DNA of 64,000 bases from Vibrio variabilis. GTDB taxonomy: Bacteria; Pseudomonadota; Gammaproteobacteria; Enterobacterales; Vibrionaceae. The position numbers were made by a program, and so were the translations under genes. Numbering within the stretch: position 1 is the first letter of the stretch; each line of letters begins with the position of its first letter. Positions 1 through 9,160 of the stretch are shown one piece after another. The DNA is taken from positions 1-64,000 of the forward strand of contig NZ_JYJK01000092.1 of NCBI RefSeq assembly GCF_003263785.1, written 5' to 3'. Below the pieces are notes generated by a model. That model had not been told where the DNA came from, did not search any database, and worked only from the letters and a program-made list of their open reading frames with translations.

Positions 1-1349
1 GGACTCGGCGGCTGCGATGAACTCATTTGCGAGGTATCAATGTACGGTTCAGGCCCTTCCTCATATTGAGGAATTGAACCCGCATACTGTGGCGCGCTTT
101 GAGTATGTGACATTGGTGGTGTCGACATAGTTTCAACCGGCGCTGACTGAGGCGGCGCTTGATTGATATTCGTTGCTGGTCGCGCAGATTGTGACTGCAT
201 TGATTGCGACGGCAATGAATTCGACGACACTGATGTCGCGGTTATTTCACTTGCTTGCAACTCAGTCGCGGGTCTAAAGGCCAGCATTCTCAGCAACGTC
301 ATTTCCACCGCAACACGCTGTGACGGTGAGAACGGCAAATCTTGACGACCTTTTAAGACAATCTGATAGTAAAGCTGCACATCTGTGGCAGGCAACACAC
401 CCGCTAGGTGACGAACTTTGTCTCCATCGGCGATTTCTCCATCCACGCTGGTTGGCAGTGCTTGAGCCATAGCGATGCGATGCAGCTGTGTCGCTAACTC
501 AGAAAGCAGGATGTCCCAATCAACGCCGTTGTCGGCCAGAGCGGATAGCGTCGCCATCACTTGCTGCGCGTCACCAGTGACAATAGAGTCCAGCAGCTGC
601 AGGGCTTGTGCAGTGTCCAAAGTGCCGAGCATTTGGCTCACCACTTCAGTCGTCACATGACCATTACCAAGCGCAATAGCTTGATCGGTCAGACTCAACG
701 CATCACGCATACTGCCATCAGCGGCATGAGCAAGCAGAGCCAAAGCTCTGTGCTCCTGCTCAACGTGTTCATGGCTCAGCACATGCTCGAGCTGTTGGTG
801 AATGTTATCAACGGTGATTGGCTTTAGGTGGAACTGCAGACAACGAGACAAAATAGTCATCGGCAGCTTCTGAGGGTCCGTCGTCGCCAGAAGAAACTTC
901 ACATACTCTGGTGGCTCTTCAAGCGTTTTCAAAAGCGCGTTAAAGCTGTGACGAGAAAGCATGTGCACTTCGTCAATCAAGTAAACCTTGAAGCGCGAGC
1001 GTGCCGGCTTGTACTGAACGTTATCCAGTAACTCACGAGTATCTTCTACCTTAGTGCGAGATGCGGCATCGATTTCTAGCAAATCAACACTGCGACCTTC
1101 ATCGATCTCTTTACAGCTCGAACATTCACCACAAGGCGTTGCCGTGATGCCAGTTTCACAGTTCAAACCTTTGGCAAACAAACGACCGATCGTCGTTTTA
1201 CCCACACCACGTGTACCGCTAAACAAGTAAGCGTGATGAAGTCGGTTCTGGTCTAAAGCATTCTCAAGAGCAGTTAGGACATGAGTCTGCCCTACTACTT
1301 CGGAAAATTTCTTTGGTCGCCATTTTCTGGCTAACGCGAGATAACTCAT
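1..1349 (-). CDS. dnaX: DNA polymerase III subunit tau/gamma (partial, 3' end off window)
   Basis: Clamp-loader ATPase of the DNA polymerase III holoenzyme. The ATG at 1349 opens with MSYLALARKWRPKKFSEVVG, the usual DnaX N-terminus. Visible motifs: Walker A FSGTRGVGKTT (residues 43-53), the zinc-module cysteines C64, C73, C76 and C79, and Walker B LIDEVHM near residue 125. After about residue 370 the protein becomes a Pro/Gln/Ser/Met-rich linker, the part that in other bacteria precedes the tau-specific DnaB- and alpha-binding domains. Those, and any programmed gamma frameshift site, would lie beyond base 1. About 449 codons are present without a stop. Apt lies just upstream on the same strand. 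Confidence 0.97.
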   Translation of the reverse strand, partial: MSYLALARKWRPKKFSEVVGQTHVLTALENALDQNRLHHAYLFSGTRGVGKTTIGRLFAKGLNCETGITATPCGECSSCKEIDEGRSVDLLEIDAASRTKVEDTRELLDNVQYKPARSRFKVYLIDEVHMLSRHSFNALLKTLEEPPEYVKFLLATTDPQKLPMTILSRCLQFHLKPITVDNIHQQLEHVLSHEHVEQEHRALALLAHAADGSMRDALSLTDQAIALGNGHVTTEVVSQMLGTLDTAQALQLLDSIVTGDAQQVMATLSALADNGVDWDILLSELATQLHRIAMAQALPTSVDGEIADGDKVRHLAGVLPATDVQLYYQIVLKGRQDLPFSPSQRVAVEMTLLRMLAFRPATELQASEITATSVSSNSLPSQSMQSQSARPATNINQAPPQSAPVETMSTPPMSHTQSAPQYAGSIPQYEEGPEPYIDTSQMSSSQPPS

Positions 1350-1361
1350 GAGGCGTCCTAA

Positions 1362-1907
1362 TTAGTGGCCTTCAAATTCACACAGACTGTATACGTCGAT
1401 ACCCAGCGCTTCAAGGCGCTTGTCACCACCAATTTCTGGAAGGTTGATAACAAAAGCAGCGTGTGCCACTTCACCACCTAATTGGCGAATCAGTTTTGTT
1501 GTTGCTTCGATGGTGCCGCCCGTTGCCAGTAGATCGTCTACCATCAACACTTTGTCACCTTCAACAATGGCGTCTGTGTGAATTTCTAGTGTGTCCATGC
1601 CGTACTCTAGCTCATATGACTGAGCCACAGTTTCGCGAGGCAGTTTACCTGGCTTACGAACAGGAACAAAACCTAACCCTAGTTCTAATGCCAGTGGCGC
1701 ACCAAACAGAAAGCCGCGCGCTTCTGTACCAACAATTTTAGTAAAGCCCTGGTCTTTGTACTTCTCTACCATTAGCTCAATCGTCGCTTTGTAGGCCGCT
1801 GCATCTTCCATCAGACTGGTGACATCACGGAACAGGATCCCTGGTTTCGGGTAATCTGGAATACTTTTGATGCTGGCTTTGATAAGGGAAATTTTGTCGA
1901 TAGTCAT
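1362..1907 (-). CDS. apt: Adenine phosphoribosyltransferase
   Basis: Purine salvage enzyme converting adenine plus PRPP to AMP and pyrophosphate; cytosolic. The PRPP-binding loop [13 protein letters not shown] and the family motif [14 protein letters not shown] are intact. I start it at the ATG at 1907 ([14 protein letters not shown]), giving 181 residues, the usual gammaproteobacterial length. An in-frame extension to 1982 would add 25 residues unlike the family. It lies 12 bp upstream of dnaX on the same strand, the common apt-dnaX arrangement, so the two are probably co-transcribed. Confidence 0.96.
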   Translation of the reverse strand: MTIDKISLIKASIKSIPDYPKPGILFRDVTSLMEDAAAYKATIELMVEKYKDQGFTKIVGTEARGFLFGAPLALELGLGFVPVRKPGKLPRETVAQSYELEYGMDTLEIHTDAIVEGDKVLMVDDLLATGGTIEATTKLIRQLGGEVAHAAFVINLPEIGGDKRLEALGIDVYSLCEFEGH

Positions 1908-2024
1908 AGTATTGATCTCTGGAAAGGTCTTTGGGTGCCTGTCGTTCAGAGTACGGGTCTTGGCATGTCGCAGCCATAACATGGCAACAGCAAGCTAGAT
2001 ACGTTCATTCTGTAGGTAATAAGT

Positions 2025-2048
2025 AAAACGCCCACAATTAAGGTGGGC
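2025..2048 (-). terminator. Possible rho-independent terminator after the DUF454 gene
   Basis: Six-bp stem GCCCAC/GTGGGC with a 7-nt loop. On the minus strand it is followed by GTTTTAC, a short U-tract. It sits just past the DUF454 stop codon and upstream of apt. The weak U-tract keeps this tentative. Confidence 0.45.
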
Positions 2049-2064
2049 ACACAACCTTCTAATG

Positions 2065-2439
2065 TTAGTGATTTTCGTGGTGTTCAGCAACGGGCGGTTT
2101 CACAGGAATCCGCAAAAAGAAGGTAAAAGTGGCCACAAACAGCGTCAACAGCATAAGTTTTAACCAAAGCGGTTTTACGACAAAGAGAGATATTGAGAAG
2201 CTCGCAACGATGAACATTGCACCTCGGCGCTTGACGGTTTTCGTTACGCAGCGATCTTGTTCCCAATCGGTAATGATAGGGCCTAATTTGGGGTGAGATT
2301 GCAGCCATTGATGAAAGGCAGGACTACCGCGAAGAAAACACGCACTAGCCAATAGAAGAAAGGGAGTCGTTGGTAATAGAGGAAGGGCTATTCCAACCAC
2401 GCCCAAAACAACAGAAATAGTACCCACTGTATTCCACAT
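2065..2439 (-). CDS. DUF454 (YbaN-like) inner-membrane protein
   Basis: Small predicted inner-membrane protein of the YbaN/DUF454 family, function unknown. The signature VVGIALPLLPTTPFLLLASA, followed by CFLRGSPAFHQWLQSHP, is typical, with two or three further hydrophobic segments towards the C-terminus. The first ATG (2439) gives MWNTVGTISVVLG and 124 residues, close to the usual ~125. A TTG at 2508 would add 23 residues but would run into the preceding small ORF, so I prefer 2439. A small membrane ORF lies just upstream on the same strand. Confidence 0.85.
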   Translation of the reverse strand: MWNTVGTISVVLGVVGIALPLLPTTPFLLLASACFLRGSPAFHQWLQSHPKLGPIITDWEQDRCVTKTVKRRGAMFIVASFSISLFVVKPLWLKLMLLTLFVATFTFFLRIPVKPPVAEHHENH

Positions 2440-2471
2440 TAAGCGCTTTACAGTGGTTAAATTATTTATGG

Positions 2472-2603
2472 TCAAAAACCTGCGTATCCGTTCATTACTC
2501 TGATCCAAGTCAGAGTAGCCGGAAGTGTTGGGATTAGCAATGCGGCGATAAAGCCTAGAAAGTAAAAAATGTTGTAAGGTTCTTTGAATTCTTGATCTGA
2601 CAT
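2472..2603 (-). CDS. Putative 43-residue membrane protein
   Basis: Short ORF starting MSDQEFKEPYNIFYFLGF and ending TLTWIRVMNGYAGF. It has a charged N-terminus, one hydrophobic stretch of roughly 20 residues (IFYFLGFIAALLIPTLPATL) and a short polar tail, so it looks like a single-pass membrane peptide. An AAGAG sequence about nine bases before the ATG could be its ribosome-binding site. It ends 32 bp before the DUF454 start on the same strand, which suggests co-expression. I do not recognise a family; support is composition and position only. Confidence 0.5.
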   Translation of the reverse strand: MSDQEFKEPYNIFYFLGFIAALLIPTLPATLTWIRVMNGYAGF

Positions 2604-2662
2604 GACTCTTGCTCTTAGATTGGGCTAAAACTTAGCGCTTGAACTGGGCTAAAAAATGTACG

Positions 2663-2685
2663 AAAAAGGGAGGCAATTGCCTCCC
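2663..2685 (-). terminator. Rho-independent terminator of the RssB-like gene
   Basis: Perfect 18-bp palindrome GGGAGGCAATTGCCTCCC (2668-2685) followed on the minus strand by TTTTT. It lies about 90 bp past the stop of the RssB-like response regulator and upstream of the 43-residue ORF, so it separates the two units. Confidence 0.85.
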
Positions 2686-2772
2686 AAAGCGTTAACATTT
2701 TTACTATAACTCAATTACAACCCGTCAAAAACCGAGTAATTGTAGGGGTATTATTCGCTCATAAACGAGCAA

Positions 2773-3867
2773 CTACACCATCAAACTAATATCCCAACTA
2801 AAGCTGCTAGAGCCAACTCGACTCATCGTCAGCTTACCCGCATCTTGAAGTGCGAGATCTTTGGTCATGAAGTTGCTTAAGCAGTTGTCGCCCAATCGTC
2901 GCCCACCTGCGATGTTAAACTGTGCCTGACCATTATCCCATCGACACCCTAGGCCAGCAGGTAATATAGATACCGAGCCTTCGGCTAGATCGATGGTGCC
3001 AAACAAAGCTTCTACGGTACTGGCTCCGGCTGCGCATGCCATGCCTTTTTCTAGGTTGCGCGCTAAACCTTTCAAGTCGACTGAGTTGTGCTGTAATCGA
3101 CGCACATAGTCATCAAACAAGGTTCGCACCAGCAGGGTGCTCGCTACGCCTCCTTGGTCGGCAGAATCCGCATCGACTAGATAAAAGGCGAGCTGCCCAC
3201 TCATCAACCAACTGTAATCAAACACTAACGGTAAACTGGTTGTGGCTTGCAATAAGCGATAACTACTGCGCCAAGCTCCCAGTGATGAGTCTTTTTCCGG
3301 GAGTAGCGCCGTAAGTAGCTCCCTCGCTGCATTAGGATTTTGCTGCAAATACTCCAGGTGCCAATGGAGCTCTTGTTCCTGCTGCTCACTTTCAATACCG
3401 TCATCGTCAAGCCGGAACCAGCGGCTCACAAAGTCGGATTGCTCTGCGGCACTTGAGCTTTCTTCTAATACGACTTCTATCGCTTCAGCGAGATAGCGAT
3501 AATCACTGAGCGGTTTGGTTAGAAAATCTTTCACCCCCATTCTCAGCGCTTTGGCTACATCCCCCATATCCCCTGTTGCAGATATCACGATCACTGGCAG
3601 CGACGGATACTCCACTCTCACCTCTTCTGTAAACTCCATGCCCGTCAAAAGCGGCATCGCCAAGTCACAGAGAACAAGATCAGGCTGAACCTCACCAAGC
3701 ATTTTGAGGGCTTCAAGGCCATCACCGGCCTCAACAACTTGGTGACCGATCGCTTCCAGGAACTTTCTGGTTACACTTCTAAATACTGGGTCATCGTCAA
3801 CGACCATTACCCTAGCACTGTGTTGCTGCTCGATAGCCACAGCAACTTGACTGTCAGTTTTAGACAT
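2773..3867 (-). CDS. RssB-like response regulator with degenerate PP2C-type C-terminus
   Basis: N-terminal receiver domain with acidic pocket VVDDDP, phospho-acceptor Asp in LVLCDLAMP, Ser in VISATGD and Lys in DFLTKP, all intact. The ~230-residue C-terminal half resembles the phosphatase-like effector domain of RssB, the adaptor that in E. coli delivers sigma-S to ClpXP; no clear PP2C metal site is visible. I place the start at the ATG at 3867 (MSKTDSQ), preceded by GTGAGG; a GTG at 3882 would add five residues. It is divergent from aphB, a pairing found in V. cholerae. A sigma-S role here is inference. Confidence 0.75.
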   Translation of the reverse strand: MSKTDSQVAVAIEQQHSARVMVVDDDPVFRSVTRKFLEAIGHQVVEAGDGLEALKMLGEVQPDLVLCDLAMPLLTGMEFTEEVRVEYPSLPVIVISATGDMGDVAKALRMGVKDFLTKPLSDYRYLAEAIEVVLEESSSAAEQSDFVSRWFRLDDDGIESEQQEQELHWHLEYLQQNPNAARELLTALLPEKDSSLGAWRSSYRLLQATTSLPLVFDYSWLMSGQLAFYLVDADSADQGGVASTLLVRTLFDDYVRRLQHNSVDLKGLARNLEKGMACAAGASTVEALFGTIDLAEGSVSILPAGLGCRWDNGQAQFNIAGGRRLGDNCLSNFMTKDLALQDAGKLTMSRVGSSSFSWDISLMV

Positions 3868-4222
3868 AAGACTGCGCCTCACAAATTCTATTGAGCGTGT
3901 AATTGTTATTATTTTTGGTTTACATCAAACGTCGTATCGTAAGGAAACGCTACAATGATGCAATTCATTGACTATTGAAAACAGGACATACTCCATTCCT
4001 GAGTACTTTAACTGTAGGCAGAAATCCACTTTTATACAAATGCCCCCAATTGTGGCATTATCTTGTGTTCTCGGTTTTGCTATAAAAGTGTCCAATTCGC
4101 TGATTTCCCCGTGCTTAATGTCTAAATACGCGAAACGACTTGAGAGGATCTGGCTGAAAACCCGGTGGCTTTTTCAAGTTTTGGACTATATTAAAAACCA
4201 ATAATTACAAATAGTTGAATAT
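3868..4222. other. Intergenic region between rssB-like gene and aphB
   Basis: About 355 bp of AT-rich sequence that must hold the divergent promoters of the response regulator and aphB. I see no convincing gene, strong inverted repeat or family-specific operator. A 78-codon open frame inside it has no ribosome-binding site and no recognisable content. Confidence 0.5.
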
Positions 4223-5098
4223 ATGAAACTCGATGATCTAAATCTGTTCCGACTTGTTGTGGAAAATGGGAGTTATACAGCAACTTCTCGTAAGACCATG
4301 ATACCTGTTGCAACAATTACTCGACGCATTCAGGCACTAGAGGATTCGTTGAACCTTCGCTTGCTCAATCGTCATGCGCGCAAACTGTCACTCACCGAAG
4401 CGGGCGAGCGCTTTTATAATGAGTGCTCGCCTTTGCTGCAACGACTAACGTCTACGTCAGAAGAAATTGCCGACGAGTGTAAAGGGGCATCGGGTAAGTT
4501 GAAGATTTCTTCACCGTCAAACCTCACCAAACGTTTGATGATGCCTATGTTCAATGACTTTATGGCTCAATATCCCGACATCAGTCTTGATTTGACGATG
4601 AGCAACCACGCCGATCAACTCGACCCAACCGAGTGGGATGTCATCTTCCGCGTTGGGCCGCAGCGCGACTCGAGCCTTATTGCTCGCAAGCTCAGCACAG
4701 TCAAAGATGTTTTGATCGCAGCCCCAGAATACCTAGCAAAGCATGGCGAGCCAAAACATGCGGAAGAGCTTTCGTCTCATCGACTACTCAAAGGTGCGCC
4801 ACTGATTAAATGGCAACTTAAGAACGTCAGTGGCGAGTCTATCATCAACAATACTAAGGCTCGATTTGAAGCCAACAGCCTCAATGTTGTGCGCCGCGCC
4901 TGCTCGGCTGGACTGGGTATTACCTTGATGCCAGATGTGATGATTCAAGAGCACATCGACAACGGTGATTTGGTGCGAATTTTGCCAGAGTGGAGCGCCA
5001 ACCCGCGTGACATTTATATGCTCTACAACCACAAAGATCATTTACCAGAAAAAGTACGTCTGTTTATCGATTTCGTCATCGACTACTCTCTTCACTGA
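4223..5098 (+). CDS. aphB: LysR-type virulence/pH-anaerobiosis regulator AphB
   Basis: LysR-family regulator of 291 residues. N-terminal winged helix (MKLDDLNLFRLVVENGSYT...VATITRRIQALED), linker helix, then the LysR substrate-binding domain ending in YNHKDHLPEKVRLFIDFVI. Sequence and neighbourhood match AphB of V. cholerae, which with AphA activates tcpPH and responds to low pH and anaerobiosis. Asn100, reported to govern that response in V. cholerae, is present at position 100 by my count. The cysteines are C68, C86 and C227; the last is a candidate for the reported thiol switch, allowing for a numbering offset. Outside pathogens AphB probably controls acid/anaerobic metabolism. Confidence 0.9.
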   Translation: MKLDDLNLFRLVVENGSYTATSRKTMIPVATITRRIQALEDSLNLRLLNRHARKLSLTEAGERFYNECSPLLQRLTSTSEEIADECKGASGKLKISSPSNLTKRLMMPMFNDFMAQYPDISLDLTMSNHADQLDPTEWDVIFRVGPQRDSSLIARKLSTVKDVLIAAPEYLAKHGEPKHAEELSSHRLLKGAPLIKWQLKNVSGESIINNTKARFEANSLNVVRRACSAGLGITLMPDVMIQEHIDNGDLVRILPEWSANPRDIYMLYNHKDHLPEKVRLFIDFVIDYSLH

Positions 5099-5125
5099 GT
5101 TTCTAAACCATAATCGATAAACAAT

Positions 5126-5155
5126 AAAAAACCAGAGCCAAGGCTCTGGTTTTTT
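5126..5155. terminator. Bidirectional terminator between aphB and purF
   Basis: Eight-bp stem CCAGAGCC/GGCTCTGG flanked by A6 on one side and T6 on the other, placed between the convergent ends of aphB and purF. It can stop transcription from both directions. Confidence 0.92.
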
Positions 5156-5178
5156 GTGCTTCTCTTAGGAGGCGCGGC

Positions 5179-6693
5179 TTAGATGCCTTCGTTATGAAGC
5201 TCTAAGTTAGCCAAATCTTGCTGAATATCGCGCTGAACTTTTGCATCATCGTTACGCAATGAGTCAAGGTAATCCAAGTACGACTGATCGATATCGCCCG
5301 TTACGTATTCACCATTAAATACTGAGGCTTCAAACTGCTTAACATCTGGGTTGCCTAGACCTACCGCTTCCAAAAGATCTGGAACCGTTTGGTAGATCAG
5401 TGCATCGGCACCAATTTGCTTGCAGATTGCATCATTATCACGGCCATGGGCAATAAGCTCATTCGCACTTGGCATGTCGATACCGTATACATTCGGGAAA
5501 CGAACTTCTGGCGCAGCCGAGACCATGTAGACTTTGTTGGCACCAGAGTCACGAGCCATTTCAATGATCTGCTCTGACGTTGTGCCACGAACGATAGAAT
5601 CATCGACTAGCAGTACATTCTTACCTTTGAACTCAGAGCGGATAGCGTTGAGCTTGCGGCGCACAGATTTCTTACGCTGCTGTTGACCCGGCATAATGAA
5701 GGTGCGGCCTACGTAGCGGTTCTTAACAAAGCCTTGACGGTATGGCTTATCAATCGCTTGAGCGATTTGCAGTGCGATATCGCATGATGTCTCTGGGATT
5801 GGGATAACCACGTCGATGTCTAGGTCGGCAAACTCATCTTTGATACGCTCACCCAGCTTCTTACCCATTTCAACGCGTGCGCTGTATACCGAGATTTTAT
5901 CGATAAATGAATCTGGACGCGCGAAGTAAACAAACTCAAAGATACATGGGTTTAGTGTTGGATTGTCGGCACATTGGCGAGTAAATAGCTCACCATCAAA
6001 TGTGGCGTAAATCGCTTCACCTGGTGCAACATCACGGACAAAATCAAAGCCAACGGCATCCAGTGCAACAGACTCAGAAGCAACCATATACTCAGTTTTT
6101 CCTTCCACTTCACGCTTACCTAAGCAAAGAGGACGGATACCGTTAGGATCGCGAAATGCAATCATACCGTGACCGATGATCATCGCGGCAACCGCGTAAG
6201 CACCTTTAATAGCACGGTGAACATTAGTGACAGCGCGGAACACGTCATCCGACGTCACGTTGCCTTTTACGGTGTCAATTTCATGAGCAAGAACGTTAAG
6301 CAGAACTTCAGAGTCCGACGTCGTGTTAACGTGGCGACGGTCTTTTTCAAACAACTTTTCACGAACTTCGTGGGCGTTGGTGAGGTTACCATTGTGTGCC
6401 AAAGTAATACCAAACGGAGAGTTTACGTAGAATGGCTGCGCTTCCGAAGCGCTTGAGCTGCCAGCTGTCGGGTAACGAACATGTCCAATACCTACGTTAC
6501 CTTGGAGGCGCTGCATGTGCTTCGCTTCAAAAACGTCTTTAACCAGACCATTCGCCTTACGCAGACGAAAACGATTGCTTTCTATGGTAACAATACCAGC
6601 GGCATCTTGGCCACGATGCTGTAAAACGGTCAAAGCGTCATAGATAGACTGATTCACAGGCGTTGAGCCAACGATTCCAACAATACCACACAT
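5179..6693 (-). CDS. purF: Amidophosphoribosyltransferase
   Basis: First committed step of purine synthesis: glutamine + PRPP to 5-phosphoribosylamine. The protein starts [10 protein letters not shown], so Cys2 is free to act as the N-terminal nucleophile of the glutaminase domain. [10 protein letters not shown] and GHVRYPTAG mark that domain, and the PRPP loop [14 protein letters not shown] marks the phosphoribosyltransferase half. Its 504 residues match the family. It lies directly downstream of cvpA in the conserved cvpA-purF operon, behind a PurR operator. Confidence 0.98.
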   Translation of the reverse strand: MCGIVGIVGSTPVNQSIYDALTVLQHRGQDAAGIVTIESNRFRLRKANGLVKDVFEAKHMQRLQGNVGIGHVRYPTAGSSSASEAQPFYVNSPFGITLAHNGNLTNAHEVREKLFEKDRRHVNTTSDSEVLLNVLAHEIDTVKGNVTSDDVFRAVTNVHRAIKGAYAVAAMIIGHGMIAFRDPNGIRPLCLGKREVEGKTEYMVASESVALDAVGFDFVRDVAPGEAIYATFDGELFTRQCADNPTLNPCIFEFVYFARPDSFIDKISVYSARVEMGKKLGERIKDEFADLDIDVVIPIPETSCDIALQIAQAIDKPYRQGFVKNRYVGRTFIMPGQQQRKKSVRRKLNAIRSEFKGKNVLLVDDSIVRGTTSEQIIEMARDSGANKVYMVSAAPEVRFPNVYGIDMPSANELIAHGRDNDAICKQIGADALIYQTVPDLLEAVGLGNPDVKQFEASVFNGEYVTGDIDQSYLDYLDSLRNDDAKVQRDIQQDLANLELHNEGI

Positions 6694-6729
6694 GTCCTAA
6701 TCCTCGATTTGCGACATTAGCTGGCGCCG

Positions 6730-7219
6730 CTAAGCGCCAGACAAGAAACTAGAAGTTGCTTCGATGTGTTCAAAAAACGGCTCAATGACCAATTTAAAGT
6801 GTGGAACCAGTTCTGAGGATTCCCACCATTCGCTGTTGTTAAGCGTGGTAAAGGTGTCAACAAAGAACAGTACCGCTGAGACGATAAGCACTCCTCGCAA
6901 AGCGCCAAATACGATACCAAGTACTCTGTCTGTACCCGAGAGTCCCGTTTTCTGAACCAACTGCCCTATGACATAGTTAATGAGAGCTCCGACAATCAAG
7001 GTCGCAACAAACAAGGCAGCGATTGCGGCGCCATTACGAAACATGTCGTCTTCGATATTGGTAAAGTACACCGCCAATTTTGCGTAGTACTGGCTGGCGA
7101 TAAAAAAACGCGCCAAACCATATCAAAAGCGACATTGCCTCTTTGGCAAAACCGCGAACTAAACTGATCAAGGCCGATAGCCCAATCACACCCAAAATGA
7201 CAAAATCTAACCAATTCAT
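6730..7219 (-). pseudogene. cvpA: CvpA family membrane protein, frameshifted
   Basis: Conserved inner-membrane protein needed for colicin V production in E. coli and upstream of purF. The N-terminal part (MNWLDFVILGVIGLSALISL...) is in one frame and the rest (IASQYYAKLAVYF...ATSSFLSGA) in another. Removing one base from the A7 run at 7102-7108 joins FGAFF to IASQYYAK and gives 162 residues, the same length as E. coli CvpA. Several hydrophobic segments are visible. A homopolymer sequencing error is much more likely than real inactivation, because every other part is conserved and purF follows in the operon. Confidence 0.93.
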
Positions 7220-7266
7220 GAATTCTTCATCTCAAGTTGGCGCGCATTTTAACAGAAAAATGAGCG

Positions 7267-7282
7267 ACGCAAACGTTTTCTT
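7267..7282 (-). promoter_or_regulatory. PurR operator upstream of cvpA-purF
   Basis: ACGCAAACGTTTTCTT matches the PurR operator consensus ACGCAAACGTTTNCNT at every defined position. It overlaps the dedD stop codon and lies 47 bp before the cvpA ATG, the position of the operator controlling cvpA-purF in E. coli. Repression by PurR with hypoxanthine/guanine is inferred from the match. Confidence 0.88.
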
Positions 7283-7823
7283 ATGGATTTAGTGGCTTAA
7301 ATTTGAGCAGTTGACCTCTTGAACCGGTAATTTCCTCTAATTCAATCAATTGCTTCTCTAATTTACTTTTTGAAACATCTGGACCGATAATCACGCGAGT
7401 AAAGGTCTCTTCCTGTTTCACATGGGCTTGATAGCCACGCTTTTGCAGATCTTTGACAAGTGCTGCGGCGTTATCGGCATTTTTCAGCGCCATCAGCTGA
7501 ATAATCCAGGCACTGTCTGCATAATCGTTACGCTCTGGTACCTCTTGCGCTGATACATTGACGATATCCGCTTCTGGCTCTTGAACAGCCTCTTCGCCCA
7601 CAGTCGCTTGCACAGGGGCTTCTGGAAGCACGGAAATGTCCTCTTCTGGTTCCAGTACTTCAAACGATTCCACGTCAGCGTTAATTTCTGGCTTAAGCGG
7701 GATGCTGGCAAACTCTTCTTTGTAGTGAAGCTTCTTACCATCAAGCAGGTCTGGCAGGATAATCACCCCGACTGCCACCAGTACGATGGTGCCCACTAAG
7801 CGGCTTTGGAATTTACTCACCAT
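7281..7823 (-). CDS. dedD: SPOR-domain cell-division protein DedD
   Basis: Single-pass inner-membrane protein of 180 residues. A short cytoplasmic N-terminus (MVSKFQSRL) precedes a hydrophobic segment (VGTIVLVAVGVIILP), then an acidic Pro/Glu-rich periplasmic linker, then a C-terminal SPOR domain (about residues 103-180: SAWIIQLMALKNADNAAALV...) of the kind that binds denuded septal peptidoglycan. It lies between folC and cvpA as in E. coli. Its 3' end carries the PurR operator for the next genes. Confidence 0.92.
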   Translation of the reverse strand: MVSKFQSRLVGTIVLVAVGVIILPDLLDGKKLHYKEEFASIPLKPEINADVESFEVLEPEEDISVLPEAPVQATVGEEAVQEPEADIVNVSAQEVPERNDYADSAWIIQLMALKNADNAAALVKDLQKRGYQAHVKQEETFTRVIIGPDVSKSKLEKQLIELEEITGSRGQLLKFKPLNP

Positions 7824-7843
7824 GATTTCTCCTAGATTCGATT

Positions 7844-9118
7844 TTACTTAGCGGTTTTACCGCCACAGTGCTCCAACACCTCACCAACCGTATGGAATGA
7901 CCCCACAACCAAAATCAGATCGTCTGGTTTCGCATCTGATTTCGCCGCCTCAAATGCCGCCACAGGCGAATCATAGCGAGTCAGAGTTTGGTTGGAATCA
8001 AGATGGACGCACAGTTCGTCCGCAGACGCGGCTCTTGGTCCACTCAATGATGCAGGATACCAATGCTCTGTCAGAGGATTCAAAACTCGGATAGTTTCAG
8101 CGATATCTTTGTCATGCAGCATACCTATCACCACTTTAAATCGAGTATTGGGATACAAACGATTAAGCTGAGTCACTAAGTACTCCGCTGAATGAGGGTT
8201 GTGCGCGACATCGAGAATGGTCGCTGGTGTGCCTGCGATGACTTGCATGCGTCCGGCCAGACGCGCGTCTTTGAGGCCATTCACAATGTTGATGTCGGTA
8301 ATATTTAGATTAGCCGCACCGAGCGCCATCAGAGCTGTATTGGCATTCATCAGAGGAAGAACCGGAATAGGCAAATCCTCTAACGTGAAGGTGCCGTGAT
8401 GCCAGCTCCACGTCGAATCTGAGGTTTGCTTGTAGTCGAACTGAATACCTGTTTGATAGAACTCTGCACCAATGTCATCGGCATGAGCAGGTACCGTTGC
8501 AGGCGGTTTCGGCTGACCACAAATAGCCGGTTTTCCGGAGCGATAAATGCCCGCTTTTTCAAAACCGATGACGTTGATGTCATCACCCAGCCAGTCGACG
8601 TGATCCACTGCAAGGCTAGTAATCACCGACACATCATGATCAACCACGTTGGTCGCATCCAGCCTGCCACCTAGGCCGACTTCAAGCAGTACAACGTCCA
8701 CCTTGTGCTGCTGGAACTGCTTTAGAGCAGCCAGCGTCGCGTACTCGAAAAAGCTCAGGCTGACGTCACCACGCAGCTTTTCAATGTAGTCGAAAGCTTG
8801 TGTGTGTGACTCATCGGGCAGCTCTTGGCCGTTGATACGGACACGTTCATTGTAGCGAATTAGATGAGGAGAACTGTAGACACCAACCGAGTAGCCAGCA
8901 TCTAACAAAATGGCTTCCATCAATGCACAAGTCGAACCCTTGCCATTGGTACCGGCAACGGTGATAACGGTTGGGGCTGGTTTGGTAAGTTGACCTTTTT
9001 GTGCCACGACGGACACTCGGTCTAGGCCAAGATCAATGGCACTGGTATGGATACTGGTTAAGTAATCAAGCCACACCTCTAGTGTCGATGTGGCTTGTGG
9101 AATGGATTGTGAACTCAT
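7844..9118 (-). CDS. folC: Bifunctional dihydrofolate/folylpolyglutamate synthase
   Basis: Adds glutamate to dihydropteroate and to tetrahydrofolates. The 424-residue protein shows the Mur-ligase-like P-loop GTNGKGSTCALMEAILL, SPHLIRYNERVRING, the Omega-loop region LLEVGLGGRLDATN and a C-terminal domain with ILDVAHNPHSAEYLV. It lies between accD and dedD in the conserved accD-folC-dedD-cvpA-purF order. The start MSSQSIPQATSTLEVWLDYL fits the family. Confidence 0.97.
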   Translation of the reverse strand: MSSQSIPQATSTLEVWLDYLTSIHTSAIDLGLDRVSVVAQKGQLTKPAPTVITVAGTNGKGSTCALMEAILLDAGYSVGVYSSPHLIRYNERVRINGQELPDESHTQAFDYIEKLRGDVSLSFFEYATLAALKQFQQHKVDVVLLEVGLGGRLDATNVVDHDVSVITSLAVDHVDWLGDDINVIGFEKAGIYRSGKPAICGQPKPPATVPAHADDIGAEFYQTGIQFDYKQTSDSTWSWHHGTFTLEDLPIPVLPLMNANTALMALGAANLNITDINIVNGLKDARLAGRMQVIAGTPATILDVAHNPHSAEYLVTQLNRLYPNTRFKVVIGMLHDKDIAETIRVLNPLTEHWYPASLSGPRAASADELCVHLDSNQTLTRYDSPVAAFEAAKSDAKPDDLILVVGSFHTVGEVLEHCGGKTAK

Positions 9119-9160
9119 TTAGCCGTCAATATGTTAACGTTTGATAACTTAGTGAGTACT

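Noticed and set aside
1..1349. Programmed frameshift site in dnaX
   Set aside because: No A-rich slippery heptamer was seen in the present part; it would lie beyond the left edge, if it exists.
3968..4204. Possible 78-residue protein between the response regulator and aphB
   Set aside because: No ribosome-binding site, no recognisable content, and it fills the promoter region of aphB.
8426..8674. Open frame opposite folC
   Set aside because: Shadow of a fully conserved enzyme.
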